The position numbers and the translations under genes are program-made. Shown here in pieces: positions 37,271 to 49,124 of a stretch of 64,000 nucleotides of DNA (position 1 is the first letter of the stretch; each line of letters begins with the position of its first letter). Source of the DNA: Camarhynchus parvulus (taxonomy: Eukaryota; Chordata; Aves; Passeriformes; Thraupidae); contig NC_044574.1 of assembly GCF_901933205.1 (NCBI RefSeq), positions 48,145,609-48,209,608 on the forward strand, read 5' to 3'. The notes under the pieces were generated by a model. It saw only the letters and a program-made list of their open reading frames with translations. It was not told the origin of the DNA and did not search any database.

Positions 37271-39000
37271 CTGTATTGTTGACACGCCATATATTGATAT
37301 AAAGGGAGAATGCACAACTTCGTGTGTGTGGAAATGTAAGGTCTGGTCAATTCCTTACTGTTGTGTTCTCTTTTTATAAGTGGGAGAAGGAAGCAGGCTA
37401 ATAATAGGAGTTGTGTTGGAAAAGCTAGCATTGACATCACATGGACATTAGTGACTTCTGAGGCAGTGAGGAGTTTTCTTTATTGCTTTTACTGTGGGGT
37501 GGGAAGTTAGCCATGCTGTGGCAAGGCTGCCCCGATCAGTGTGAGTGGGTAGTTCATAAATTCAGAGGGAGAGAGAGACCTTCTGGCCTCTCCATCATAA
37601 GAGGGTGCTTCACAGGAGAGCTCATCAAGTGACAGTCATTTGATCACTTCTATGTAAGGCCTGCTTACCTAAACACAGTAGGTGACCTATAGAGATCTGT
37701 TGAATGCTTTGAAGACCTTGAATTTGTCATTTATATTTGCATGTAACAGCCTGAAGTTAAAATAGGGGCCAAGAAAGAGATATAGGTTCACACATCCTTC
37801 CTTACTCTGCTGCCCATAGGTAGAGATTATCTCAATCAGTTGAAATTTGCAAACATAAGATTCTTCACTGTGTCAGAGGTGGTCAGTCTGGTCCTAGATT
37901 TTGATCTGTTATTAATTATGCTCTTAGTAAATGTGGTTCTCACTTCTCTTAGTCACTACTACTGTGTTTGAAGAATCATATTTTTTAAATAACTTACTGA
38001 TAATTTTAACTAAGAGATAAAAAATTAGCTTTTTTGGTTTATTTTCTGGATTTCTAAATTAACTCTTGCTCGTATGGAAAGATAATCAGGTCCTTAGCCT
38101 TGCCTCAGTGAAGTTGTTTTAACTGTGATGATGCAAACCCTGTCATTTCTTCCCAATGCTATACAGAGATTGGGATTTCCCACTACTGAGGGTTCAAATC
38201 TGACCCTAGGAAAAGTGATGTGATGAACCAAGGAATAACTAGGATTCTGCACTGTTCATTTCTGGGGGGGGGTTAAGCATTCTTTGAAGTTTGACCTACA
38301 TAGCAAATGTTTTGCGTTTTTTGTTTTTTTTTTTATGGCTGTTTGCCAAATTTTTGGGTTTTTTCGTTCTGCTTTCAGAAGGCATAGGCGGGTTGAGACA
38401 GGAAGCGCAGCCTGAAAGCTCGGCCAGATCCGGAGGGATTAGTTGCAGCAAAAGGCTGCTCTGTGATCCTGAGTTACTTTCTTAGCAGTATGGCAGAAAA
38501 AGAAAACACACACATTCTTGTATGTGTCCAGATCTTCATGCAAAGCAAATCCAGCAGACAGATGGAAAATTAAATCACCCTGATAAGGCATTTAGGAACA
38601 TTCTTGTCAATATAAATGCTGATGGTGGTGTCCTTTTCTTTTGGGCTTTAAAAACCAGGTGATTTTATGAAACAAAGTCAAGTTTCTATTTAACCGTAGT
38701 TTCCAATGACAGCACAGCAATTATGTTTTTCTACTGTGGCTTTTGGAAAAGCTTTATGTTTAACGGGGAAATTAATACTTTTTGCTTAAGGTAGAAGGTC
38801 AAAGGTAAGTTTTCACATCATTGAAGATGTGTTGAAAATGGATAGAACTTATTTCTCCTTTTTTCTTTTCTTTTTCTTTTGTTTCATTTTCCTTGGTGGC
38901 CAGTGAAAGAAATTTGTTGAAAGTGCAAAGACCTTAAACTTTTGTGCTTAGCTACATAAGTGAAAAAAGGAAGTCCTGATCCTCTCTTTACATTAACACC

Positions 39001-39022
39001 TAGTGTTTTTTAGTGTTTTTTA
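39001..39022. repeat. Short tandem repeat TAGTGTTTTT x2
   Basis: Two adjacent copies of TAGTGTTTTT(T) form a short tandem duplication. No function is suggested. Confidence 0.8.
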
Positions 39023-39729
39023 CCTCCTTACAATGAATGTAGAGAAGTCCTTGGAGTTACCTTTAGATAATTTCCTATATGCACTAAAGAGTTAAAAAGA
39101 TTCTAGGTTTATGTTCTTGCAGGCAAATGTTTCCTACACAATTTAGATAGAATTTAAATAAAAATAGCAAAGAAAGACAAATTTTTAGAAGGCTGCTCTA
39201 GATGGCCAACAAAACACTTTAAACAGAAATAAGGAGAAAGCTTTGGTTATTTGAGGGGATGGGGAGCGCTACTGCTGTGCTGCTGTTGTTTTTTCCATTA
39301 CTAAAGAACAGAGCATAATTTGTTATATTCTTTCAGTGTGAAATGTGGCTTTTTTTGTACTGCAAGTTGTGGAGATATTGAGGGAATATCCAGAGAGGTT
39401 TCACAATTAGCACTGGCTATGAAAACTGCTTCCTGCATCAAGCTGCTCAAATGTCATTCCTAGTAAAACCTGTGAAAATAAGACATGATTTGAAATCACC
39501 AGCTCATCTAGAATATTAACTAACTGGAATTTTTGTTGAAGTTCTTTAACTGTCGTCGGCATAGACAAGTGATTTTATTTCTTTTGTTTTCACTGTCCAA
39601 ATAAGATATCTGCTATGTAAATACATGTATATAAATACCATATATTTGTCTCAAATAATGATCTCGTATTCAGACGTCCAATATTGAGGCCAACAGACTA
39701 AACTGGCGCAGAGGAGCAGGGAAGATGAT

Positions 39730-40050
39730 TTGCGACACACTGGAGGAATGTCGAAAGCCTCTTTCCCCTCCTCCGCGAAAGGAAAGCGGTGGTTCAGTTT
39801 GGTTTGTTTTCTTGGGTTTTTTTCCGCTTTTGTAGGTCTGAAAACAGAAGGAACAGCAGAGGTCGCCCCTGCCTGGCGTAACTCGCGGGGCCGGGGGAGC
39901 GCGGCGGCGCCGCTGGCCGCGGGGGCCGCACCTTGGCCGCCCCGCCCGGAGCCTCCCGCCCCGCCGGGCGCCGCTGCTGTGCCGGACACGGGCAGCACCG
40001 CCGCGCCTCGGGCTCTCGCGCGGCGCTGGGCCGTGTGTTTACTTAGCCTT
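39730..40050. promoter_or_regulatory. Second CpG island, probable promoter
   Basis: CpG density rises from about 39,730 and is very high at 39,885-40,030, with GC-box-like CCCCGCCC at about 39,940. The left part contains a pyrimidine-rich stretch ending in TTTTGTAG at about 39,836. The open frames here (109 codons plus, 115 codons minus) follow from the base composition and match no known family. The island is bounded on the right by a CR1 3' end. It could be an alternative promoter of the same gene as the first island, a neighbouring gene's start or a non-coding RNA promoter. Confidence 0.7.
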
Positions 40051-40061
40051 TCGAAATAGAT

Positions 40062-40246
40062 TTGGAATTAGGAATGGGCTGCCCGGCGAGGTGGTGGAGG
40101 CACCCACCATCCCTGGAGGTGTTTAAGGAAAGACCGGATGTGGCACTTGGTGCCGCGGTCTGGTTGACAAGGTGGTGTTTCAGTCATAGGTTGGGCTCAA
40201 TGATCTCAGAGGTTTTGTCCAACCTAATTGACTCAGTGATTTGAAT
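40062..40246 (+). mobile_element. CR1 LINE 3' fragment next to CpG island
   Basis: Begins near TTTGGAATTAGGAATGGGC, continues through CTGCCCGGCGAGGTGGTGG, CCATCCCTGGAGGTGTTTAA, GATGTGGCACTTGGTGCC, TTGACAAGGTGGTGTT, TCATAGGTTGGGCTCAATGA and GAGGTTTTGTCCAACCTAAT, and ends with GACTCAGTGATT. This is the sense-strand end of an avian CR1: the last ORF2 codons followed by the short 3' UTR. It is 5'-truncated. The ORF2 tail reads partly open (GRMSGLPGEVVEAPTIPG-like), but no functional product is expected. Confidence 0.93.
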
Positions 40247-42340
40247 ATGTCTTATTCTAAGTAAGCATTTATCATGGACACAGATTATTATAGTTTTATC
40301 GTAAGGTGCTGAGAAAATATTACCCTATGTATATCAATACATACAATCCTGTCTTTTAGATATCTGTCTTCTGTCAGCATCATTTGCAGAGTTATTGAAT
40401 GTCTTCCACCAGTGTTATGTTGCACAGGATGCTCACCTTTGGATACACTGGTTGCTTCACTTTTGGATGATTTTTGTAAGCATCGGATTGAATGTGACAG
40501 ACAGTGCTAATGCAAACCTGAGAGGTAGATCTGGCATGAAAACGTCCCAGCGTGTCAGTCTTTAAAGATGTATGGAAGCAGCCTTAATTTTTTAATTCTA
40601 CTTCATTAAAAAAATAGCGTGATGTTCAAAAGACCATGATACACTTAAGTTGGGACTGGTCAGGTATTGGTTGATAAAGCTTTACTATTGCAGAATGACT
40701 CATCAGTCTGTATATGCATCTGAATGTATTTATTTTGAGATGGTTCGTAATACATATTCTGTTTAGTGTTAGACACCTGAAAACAGCAAGTTTCTTAGAC
40801 AGGGTCCTATGTGTTTATAACAGAAATAGAATCCAAATGTGCCAACAAATAACACTGGACTATTAGTTTGGTCTTTACCTTTCCCCCTCCTAAAACTTTT
40901 TAAAGGACTTGATGTAGGGGAAATTTGGTAAAGTACAAAAAATTTTCTAATCTGGGAATACTACTGCTTCTTCCATGAATATGTAATGATAATGAAAGAT
41001 ACAGCCACCAGTATTGCCTCTCTGTTAATCAAGGTGAAAAACGTGCGGGTCTCAAAGGCCATAAAAGAGTTAGGTTCCAGGGCATGATGAGATTCCTACA
41101 CTTGTACCTGCATTTAGTACCTGTGTGCACAGAAACATAAGAGAATTTTTTTGTGTGTACAGGTGAGCTTGTTATTTATGCAGAGGACTATGTCTGTGCA
41201 GATCAACCTCCAGGCTGTTCCCTGCAGGCAGGTGCATTCCTCCACCAAGCTCCACAAGTCTTACTACATCTTTCCATTTAACAATTTTCATTGCTGTGTG
41301 AGCACAGGATTTGCCAGGATCAGAGGTTACTAGCACACTGCCTTTACTGATATTTCACTGTGGCCTGAGTGAGCCAGTCTTGAAATCTGTCTTTTATTTC
41401 TCTTTTGTGTTGGTGGTGGTGGGAGATTTATTTCTATCCTGTTCCTGCTGACGTTATTTTATATAGGCTCTTGTTAGTCTTTTGTGTTTTTTGTTTTCAG
41501 CCTCAGGTCAATTTAAGTCCTGTGACTCTAAATCCTCCTTACTTCAAATGTAAGATTTTTCCTTTCTATGTCTGTCCTAAAACTGTGATTACATCAGAGA
41601 AATTGTGTAATAATGCAACTGGCATCTGTTGGACACAGTTCTGTTCAATGTCCTTATTTTTCTTTTAATGTTACTAACTTAATTTGGTGGTGTTCTAATC
41701 CCTTCTACCTCTTTTCCCTCTGATGGATTTAGTTGTAGAAATTTGTTGTAGGAGTCCAAAATTGTCTGCTCATCTTTACTTTTCCATCAGTCATTTGTCT
41801 GTTTTTGTTTTGAAACTTGCCTTACTGTTGGATATAAGGCCTCTTATCTCATTAATCTTTGTATGTCATAATTTGTACTTTTTATTGAGTAGTAAAAATT
41901 ATCTAAGGAATGCTGATTCCAAAACTGAGATGATGGTCCATTCTTGAATCTTATTTAATGCAAGGACCTGTTCCTTCAACAAGTCTGGGAATTAACCTGT
42001 TTGAACTTGTTTCCGTGCTGTATTAGCACCCAGCAGGTCACAGCAGCTGTCAGCCCTCAACTCTACCATGTAATGAGGCAGCCACTCTCTGTCTATCCCT
42101 ATACCACACAGTCACATGTCCAATAGAGATCTAAAGAAATGGGTCTCTGTATTTTATATAATAGTATCTTATCCAATTCTAGCTCAGCCCTCAGGTGGGC
42201 TACAGCCATGCTACACAAATCTAATGTACCATGCTTGTCTCCTTCATTGAAAGCCAGTCATCAGCTGGGAGCAAACCCACACAAAGATCTTGTGTTGATT
42301 TTACAGATTTGTAAGATGATAGGGATTTGTCCATATGTAG
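40247..42340. other. Non-coding AT-rich DNA
   Basis: No gene is recognised. Frames of 60 to 87 codons near 41.15-41.95 kb are not protein-like and have no splice context. Confidence 0.6.
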
Positions 42341-42432
42341 CTTTTGGGATATGAGTAGTTCCACTGAAGCCAGTGTAACTCTTTCTGTGTTTGACTTTAA
42401 GCAAGTTTGAAAGATCAGATCCCTGGTGGCCA
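42341..42432. repeat. Ancient amniote dispersed repeat relic
   Basis: The segment shows GGGATATGAGTAGTTCCACT, GAAGCCAGTGTAACTC, GACTTTAAGCAAGTTTGAAA and GATCAGATCCCTGGTGGCC in that order. This closely follows the pattern TGAGTAGTCCCATTGAAGTC, AATGGAACTACTC, AGTTAAGCATGTGCTTAA and GGATCGGGGCC known from old dispersed repeats of crocodilians, turtles and birds. The copy is diverged and its exact family name is not claimed. Confidence 0.5.
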
Positions 42433-42904
42433 ATTCTGTTCCTGATGAACAAGCAGAAACAAAATACACACTTCATGTCAGAGCTGCAGGACTACTTAAA
42501 TGCATATTGTTTTCACTAAAGTTGGTACTCTTTATACCTTGGAGTGATTTTTTTAAAAGTACCTTTTATGCAGACCATATTTGTGAGCAGGTTTAATTAT
42601 TAACTTAATTTACACAACAATTGCAGGCTTATTGATGGAAATATTAAATAAAGTTACAAGTCCTGAAATTTCTCAGCTATATGATTTAATTTCTGAAGCT
42701 TTGTCAATCAACTCACTTCTGTCTATGGAAGAACTGAGGAGACCAAAAAAATTAAAAAGCCTGTGAATTAATAAAATACATTTTCATATCTTATAAGAGA
42801 GAAGTTAACCAAATTGGTTTTCAGGTATGTATTTCCTTGCAGTTGATTCCCTTTTGTTTGGTAAATTTCTGCTGTGCTTTAGATGTACTTTATGGTGCTC
42901 AATG

Positions 42905-43005
42905 CTCTTTATCTCCTGGTGGGTTTTTGGTGTGTTTTTTTGTTTGGTTGGTTGGTTGATTTTTGTTTTGGTTTGATTTTGGGGTTTTTTAAATTTTTTT
43001 GTAAT
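42905..43005. repeat. T/G-rich low-complexity tract with (GGTT)n
   Basis: The plus strand consists almost only of T and G, including TTTGGTTGGTTGGTTG. The complementary strand opens a lysine/glutamine/threonine-rich spurious frame (42805-43011). It may be the decayed remains of a simple repeat. Confidence 0.75.
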
Positions 43006-43224
43006 GGCCACTTCACTTCCTATATGAATGTGGCAGCTGTCAGTAATTCACTCATTTGATGAGCTTCCTGGTAAAATGCTTCTGGTTTTTCACAAAAAGT
43101 GTATACGAAGATCTGCAAAGAGATGCATCTGTTCAAAAGAACCTGAATAGGGATTGTAGTGAGGTGGTAGTCATCTCTTCTCCCAAGGAAAAAGCAGTAG
43201 GACCAAGGTTTGCCATTAGTTGTG

Positions 43225-43448
43225 GACATTTAGGTTGGATAGTAGAAAAAATTTCTTCACAGTTGTCAAGGATTGGAGCAGGCTACCCAGGGAATTGGTG
43301 GCATGGCTATCCCTGAAAATTCTCAAAGGACTTGTAGATATGGTGCTTGGAAGCATGGCTTAGTGGTGGACTTGGCAGTTCTGGGTTAACTACTGAACTC
43401 GCTGATCTTGGAGGTATTTTCCAACCTTAGTGGTCTGTGATTCCATGA
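43225..43448 (+). mobile_element. CR1 LINE 3' fragment, degraded
   Basis: Sense-strand CR1 landmarks occur in order: GACATTTAGGTTGGATAGTA, AAAAATTTCTTCACAG, GAGCAGGCTACCCAGGGAAT, TATCCCTGAAAATTCTC, TGGCTTAGTGGTGGACTTGG, CAGTTCTGGGTTAAC, TTTTCCAACCTTAGTGG and a final GTGATTCC. Both the ORF2 C-terminus and the 3' UTR with a tail are present. Divergence is higher than in the 40-kb copy, so this is an older insertion. Confidence 0.9.
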
Positions 43449-45659
43449 AAAGATTATTTACAAAACTTGTCTATTTCATCAACAATGGCATAGCTCTTCT
43501 TGAGGCACAAACGTCAGAATATAAATTATACAAGTTCGCACTGGAAGCATACGAATTTGATATGTAGTCTTAATGAGTGAGATTTTTCCTTTTTAAAATT
43601 TCCTAAAAATTCGAAGTGCATGTAAGCCTTAATGTTCTGGTGCTAACATTCCTTTGCTATTTGATGACAAATTGGTGTAACTCTATGCACAATGTACCAT
43701 ATAATATCTCCAATGGTAAAATTAACATTTTTCTGATCATCTGCCACACAGAGAATGCATTGCTGATGACTTAATAAATACATCTCATCATGGTACATTA
43801 TTTTAATTTCTGTATCAGTAAGCTTTACAATTTGCACATCTGTCTCATCTGAATGTAAAGAACAAGTATATCAAATGCCAGTGTCCTAGCTCAAGGGTAA
43901 CATGGAAATGAGTTTTTCCAGCTACTGACCTGTTGGTTGTATGTGTCTCATTTCATGTCTTGTCTTGCAGCTTTGTATTAATATGTGTATAAATTATGTA
44001 TAAGGTAAATGTATTCATAGTTATTCCTTGAGGATAACAAAACAATTACTTGTATTGATATTTCTGACATATATGCACTGGGAATGTGGAAAGTTCTGTT
44101 TCATGCTGCAACACCAGAAGTTTTCTCAAAAATAGTAGTCAGCAAAAATGTGACTTGATGTGTTTTCCTCTATAAAGAATCAATATGTGGAGATCCATAT
44201 TTCTCTCAAAGTGTACTCCACAGTCAAAATACCAAGTTCATAAGTAAATCAGTATTTAAATTTTCTAACTGTTGTTTTTAAGGGTTCAGTCACTTTTCTG
44301 TCCCATAATATCACTAGTAGCAGTGATTCACCAAGGCAAACTGTCTTTGCTTGAGCCCATGCAACCTTGATTTTATTCTGCATCCACCCTGTAAGAATCC
44401 ATTTCTTTGACAGAATGGATGACAGATGAGATATAAAATTTTAGAAATAAAGGCATGATTTTCTCAATACCCACCAGCTCTATAGTTTTCAGGAAATACT
44501 AAGTGATACATCAGAACTCCTCCTGGGGCAAGAGTTCTGATCACAGTGTGGCAAAAGAAGCCCATATTAGGTTGTTCTAACTCATATTTACTCATCCTTT
44601 CTCCACCTGTGTCACAATTCCAGAAACAACAATCCTAGGTGTGAACATATGAAGCTTCAAAAAAACCAAACCCCCCCCCCTACAAAACATTAGAGGGGGT
44701 CTTAGATATCTATTATGCATTGTAGCTACTTTTATTAGTTTGAGTTTTTCACTATAAGAAAAGGCTATTCATATATACTTTTTAACCACTGTAAAATACA
44801 TACCACAGTTTGCAAGTGCTTATAGTTTTCCTCCTGGATGTGAGAATTGATGAGAACTTTCCCCACAGCTTTCTTGCAAATGGTTACTTGGGTCCCAGTC
44901 TGCTAAGGCCAGTAAGCTGGGAAATTCTCAGAGCCCCTTGGTTTCATTTTGATTGCAAAAGATCTGTCCTCATGCCTGCTGCAGTGCAAACTGGATCAGT
45001 GTACATGTTGTTTCTCACCATTTCTTGTGTAAACATAAACTATTTCATCCATACAAGGACACTTTGTAGAGTCACAAAAACCTCCCTATTCTGTATCTAC
45101 ACAGGGCAACAAATTCCTGGTTTATTCCAGATTTCAAGATTTTTTGACTCTTAGTCTAACTTATTTGCCATTTGACTCATTGTCATTTTCTAGGACAAGG
45201 TCAGCTAAGTGACTTTGCAAGTTGCTATAAATTTCTTATATTCCAACATTATTTTTATTGCCTTGCATAATCTTTTCAATATTGGTGGGGAAAAAAATGG
45301 AAACACCAGGTTGTAAATCTCATTTGTGCCTTTCTTTCTTGCCAGATATTCTAATGGAAGCCACAATTATTCAGCTAGTGATATTAAACTGGGATGTACT
45401 AAAAACCAAATAGGTAATATTTTCTCCTTTTGAATTTCACCATTGGTCTAGCTTACTCATACTTTGTGTATTTTTATTCCATATTTCCCTTTCTGTCTCT
45501 GAATCATAGCTGGTCTACCATCAACAGTAGAGCTTCTGTAAATCACTGCAGCTCAGCAGATCTATTCCTGGCACAGGTGGTGTCAAAGCATTCTTCCTAA
45601 TAGACTGAATTTTAGTTTAATTCCATCATTGTATATTTCCAAGTGATTCACTGTCTGAG
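43449..45659. other. Non-coding AT-rich DNA
   Basis: No gene is recognised. A C10 run is at 44671-44680. The 114-codon plus-strand frame at 44810-45154 has no family resemblance. Confidence 0.6.
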
Positions 45660-46312
45660 TTGAATATAGATGAAGCTCAGTTTAATTGTGTAGAGCCTGA
45701 TTTGCAAGAGAGGTTAGCAAATGTGATACTGATCTACAAGAAGGGCTGGATAGACAATCTGGGAAATGACAGGTCTGTCAGTTTGATGTCAGTTCTGGGG
45801 AAGGAGCCATCTTGTGTGCCGTCACATGGCACACGCAGGACCACAAGGGGATCAGCTCAGGCTGCATGGATTCATGGAAGACAGGTCCTGCTTGACCAAT
45901 CTGATCTGCTTCTATGGCAAGGTGTTAGTCGGTTGGTAGATGAAGGAAAGTCTGTGGATGTCCCCCAGAGAGTAGTCAGGGCTCTGACAGTTTCCATAGC
46001 ATTTTCCTGAAGAAACTGCTCGTGGCTTGGATGCCTGCACTGTTCACTGGGTAGAAAACTGGCTGGATGGGTGGGCCTAGATTTGGTGAATGGACTTACA
46101 TCCATTTGCTGGCCAGTCACTCTTGGGGGTCCCCCGAGCTCGGTGTTGGAGGAAGTTGTGTTTAATGTCTTTATTGATCATCTGGATGAGGGGATCAAGT
46201 GCACCCTTACTGAGTTTGCAGATGGCACTAAGCTGGTTGGGAGTGTTGACGTGCTGAAGGGTAGGAAGGGTAATCAGAGGGATCTGGACAGACTGGATTC
46301 TGGGCCTTAGGT
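45660..46312 (+). pseudogene. Decayed CR1 ORF2 reverse-transcriptase fragment
   Basis: Translation in more than one frame gives a CR1-type reverse transcriptase. A block with LIYKKG followed by an NDRSVSLMSVLGK-like stretch lies near 45.73-45.81 kb. SRLVDEGKSVDV follows at about 45.93-45.96 kb, then a [12 protein letters not shown] stretch ending at a TAG (46078-46080), and later [17 protein letters not shown] and FADGTKL. In the FADD-type catalytic motif the second Asp is replaced by Gly (46215-46226). Frameshifts and the stop show that no active enzyme can be made. The copy ends inside ORF2 without the 3' UTR or tail. Confidence 0.9.
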
Positions 46313-46324
46313 GGGGTGAAAAAT

Positions 46325-46338
46325 CTAAGGTACCTTAG
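46325..46338. repeat. 14-bp perfect palindrome
   Basis: CTAAGGTACCTTAG reads the same on both strands. It sits a dozen bases beyond the abrupt 3' break of the CR1 reverse-transcriptase fragment. Confidence 0.85.
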
Positions 46339-49124
46339 GTTTGCATAGTTGCTTTTGGAGTGGTGAATGCTATGGTAGTACTCAGTAACAGCCCAGTCCT
46401 CCCACATGGGCCAGCTTTTTAGACAGAAGAGCAAGATGTCTATCAGACAGAGTCTACATTTGCTTTCCCTTTTTGTAAAGGTATGCATTACAAATGAAGT
46501 ACCCCTCTCTGAGATGAGGTTATTCTGGTTTAGGAATGTACTACTCCTTTGAGGGTGGGTTTGTTCCCATTAAAATTTGATTATGGCCCTAATCCCGCCC
46601 TGTCAGGTGACATGCTCTCACTCAAATCCTTTCAGGTTTTATTTTAAAACTACATCTGCAAACCTGCAGACCTGTCCTATTTTACAAAAGTAAAAATATG
46701 AGTTTAGAGAAAAGGAAAGTGCCCTTTTTTGTTTTTCTAAGAAGCGATTAGAAAGTCTAGAAGAGAAAGGGAACATCCAGTAGAGTGGTGAAGTGCCTAC
46801 CCTGCTTTGGGCTTCACGTCAGTGCTGCTAATGACAGCAAACTGATTGATCTTTCCAAGCATGCACACTTGGAAAAATGAAATATGTCTCATTTTGGTGT
46901 AATCCACTGGAAAATTCAGTCATGCAAGAACAATTTCTGTCCAGAAGACCGGTAGACAGAACAGACCTATGGACAAGCTTTTAAAATTCTTTAAGTAATT
47001 CTCTTGTTATTTAAATAATTATATTTAATGGAATTACCACCTCGTTTGTATTCTCAGAAAGAGTGATGTTTATTGCTGCCCTCAATCTCTGTGAAGAAAA
47101 ATAATCCTGTTTTAAATCAAACACTTGTTTATATGATCTAATAGAAAACACCAGGCTCTATATCAAATTCAAATGGAAAACAGATGTATTAAATTGACAG
47201 TAAGAATAAATTTGTCACGGCTATAAATGCTTATTGAGATATATGTTTATATACATATGTGTGTGTACATATATAATTCCCTCTTTTTTGAGGCTTGGTG
47301 GAGAGGACAGGAAAAGAACATTCCTTTAGAGAACATCACCAAAGGGATGCAGTGTAATTGCTTCAGATTTAAAATTATCTGTTAAGAGAATATGGAAACA
47401 GAAACTAGGCACATATGGAGTTTAAATTTAAGGGTTTGAAGATTTAATTACGGGGTTGGAGAGTTTTAATTTTTTATGTAGTCCAAAATGTGTTTTGCAA
47501 AATTTTTCAACTTACAAAGAATGTGGTAAGCCCAAATGTGCTTGTGGAAAAATATTGCATTGAGCTGACACAAGTCATTCCATTTTGGGAAAGAAGCACC
47601 TCACAAGGCTTCATAGCTAGCTGTCAGATAGCCATTTTTTATTTTAGGTGACCCAAAACTTGCGATGGATGGACTTTTAAGTCTTCATTTCCACACCCAC
47701 CTTTCATTAATGAACACACTCTTAAAAACAGGTCTCAAATGCTTTACACACATCAAAATGTAACTGTCAAATTAATCCAGTCCTGAAGCACAGATATGTC
47801 CTTTCCTGTCCTGTGTCAGGTTCCACCTCAGTCTGTTAGTACCAGCAGGTTTCACTTCACTTTACACTACCTGTGCAATACAATTTGATCACCTTTTAAA
47901 AAGCTGCAGAATGCTATATGTTTCTTCCACTCCTCCAGAAATTTAGACAGCTTCTCTTTGATTTGCCATACCTAGAATTTTTTCTGTTCCTTTCAGAGCA
48001 GAACTGACATTACGCAGCAGGTTGACTAAAAGTTTTAAACTTGTTTCATCCAGCATGGTATACAACTCAGGTGACAGAGGGTGTGTGAATGGTGCCTCTA
48101 ATGTCTAAGCTTCCATAACACAGGGCAGTAGGAATCCTGGAACAGGTGAAGCTTCCTGATGTGGACTTTTCACTAGGTGAGCTACCCAGCAGCATCTGAA
48201 CCTTAGATGTGCTTCTGCACCCATCTTTCTCAGCCATAAATCCAGATAGTTCTGCTGCAGTGCCCATAAAGATTCAGCTATTGGTTTTCACCCACTGCCA
48301 CCCATATGGATTTACAGACCAACATTTGTTGGTCATGAGTGGTCATTGGTTTTATGTACCATCCAAACTGCATTTTCCTGATACTGATTTTCATCATCTA
48401 GTCTTTGCCTGGGTCATAATGAGCTGCAATACAGGCTCTTGTGCTAAGAAAACTAGAATTATGTTCTACATTCCATGTCCTTTTTAATGTTTAAAATTTT
48501 GGGAGGCAGGGGATTATGCATGGTGTAAGTGAGAATTGATGTAAGTATCAGTAGTGATTTATAAAATGCATAATGGAGAATATGGATCACTCTAAGATTA
48601 TTGGTTGTATAGCTGAACAATGTTAGTATTTTAGTGGTACATGAAGAGACATTGTGCAGTGGCAGTTCTGTAATCAGTTCTAAAACCACTGGATTTCCAT
48701 CTTTTTAGGAGACAATTACCTTTTTAGAAATGCCTCTGCATATCAAGTGCTTATCATTGGTCCGTGCATAAAGGAATAATCAAGAAGAATTATAGAAATT
48801 TTAGAATATGGTCTCCTTAACTAAATATGGAGCACAATTTTTTTTTCCTGAGGATAGCCTAGTGCAAAAGTGGTGACACACTCTCTTGAATTGGAAAATA
48901 GCTGAGACACCCCTGCGCAAACAGACCTGTCAGCAGCTTCCTGGTTTCTCCAGGGTATTTTTCCCCTGTTTCTTTATGGAGTTCAGCTCAGATGCTAAGT
49001 GGGAGCTTTGAAGAAACCTTGAACATTCTGGTTGCATGTTTAGTATTATTGGTTCTGAAATCTGAATCATTAGTCCTAAATCCAAATGCTGCATACTGCT
49101 CTTGTAATGTATCTTTCATAAGGA
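46339..49124. other. Non-coding AT-rich DNA
   Basis: No gene is recognised. A mixed TATA/TG microsatellite lies at 47236-47275. Short frames around 48.07-48.69 kb are not protein-like. Confidence 0.6.
47236..47275. repeat. TATA/TG dinucleotide microsatellite
   Basis: ATATATGTTTATATACATAT runs into GTGTGTGTACATATATA. Alternating purine/pyrimidine composition makes it nearly self-complementary. Confidence 0.75.

Larger units (their letters stand above)
31861..39729. other. Long AT-rich non-coding tract, possible intron
   Basis: No further convincing exon, RNA gene or CR1 copy was found. Low-complexity parts include an A13 run at 36571-36583, a G9 run at 38264-38272 and an A/C-rich stretch at 37,190-37,270 that opens a 115-codon minus-strand frame with a biased peptide. 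A minimal acceptor/donor pair at 32,677-32,725 would bound a 22-base segment, too short to trust. Short tandem repeats at 34231-34255 and 39001-39022 are listed separately. Confidence 0.5.

Noticed and set aside
38185..38210. GGGTTCAAATCTGACC resembling a tRNA B-box
   Set aside because: No matching A-box or cloverleaf could be placed upstream.
39651..40059. Frames of 109 and 115 codons over the second CpG island
   Set aside because: Same composition effect; no recognisable domain.
42805..43011. Lysine/glutamine/threonine-rich minus-strand frame
   Set aside because: Direct translation of a T/G-rich low-complexity tract.
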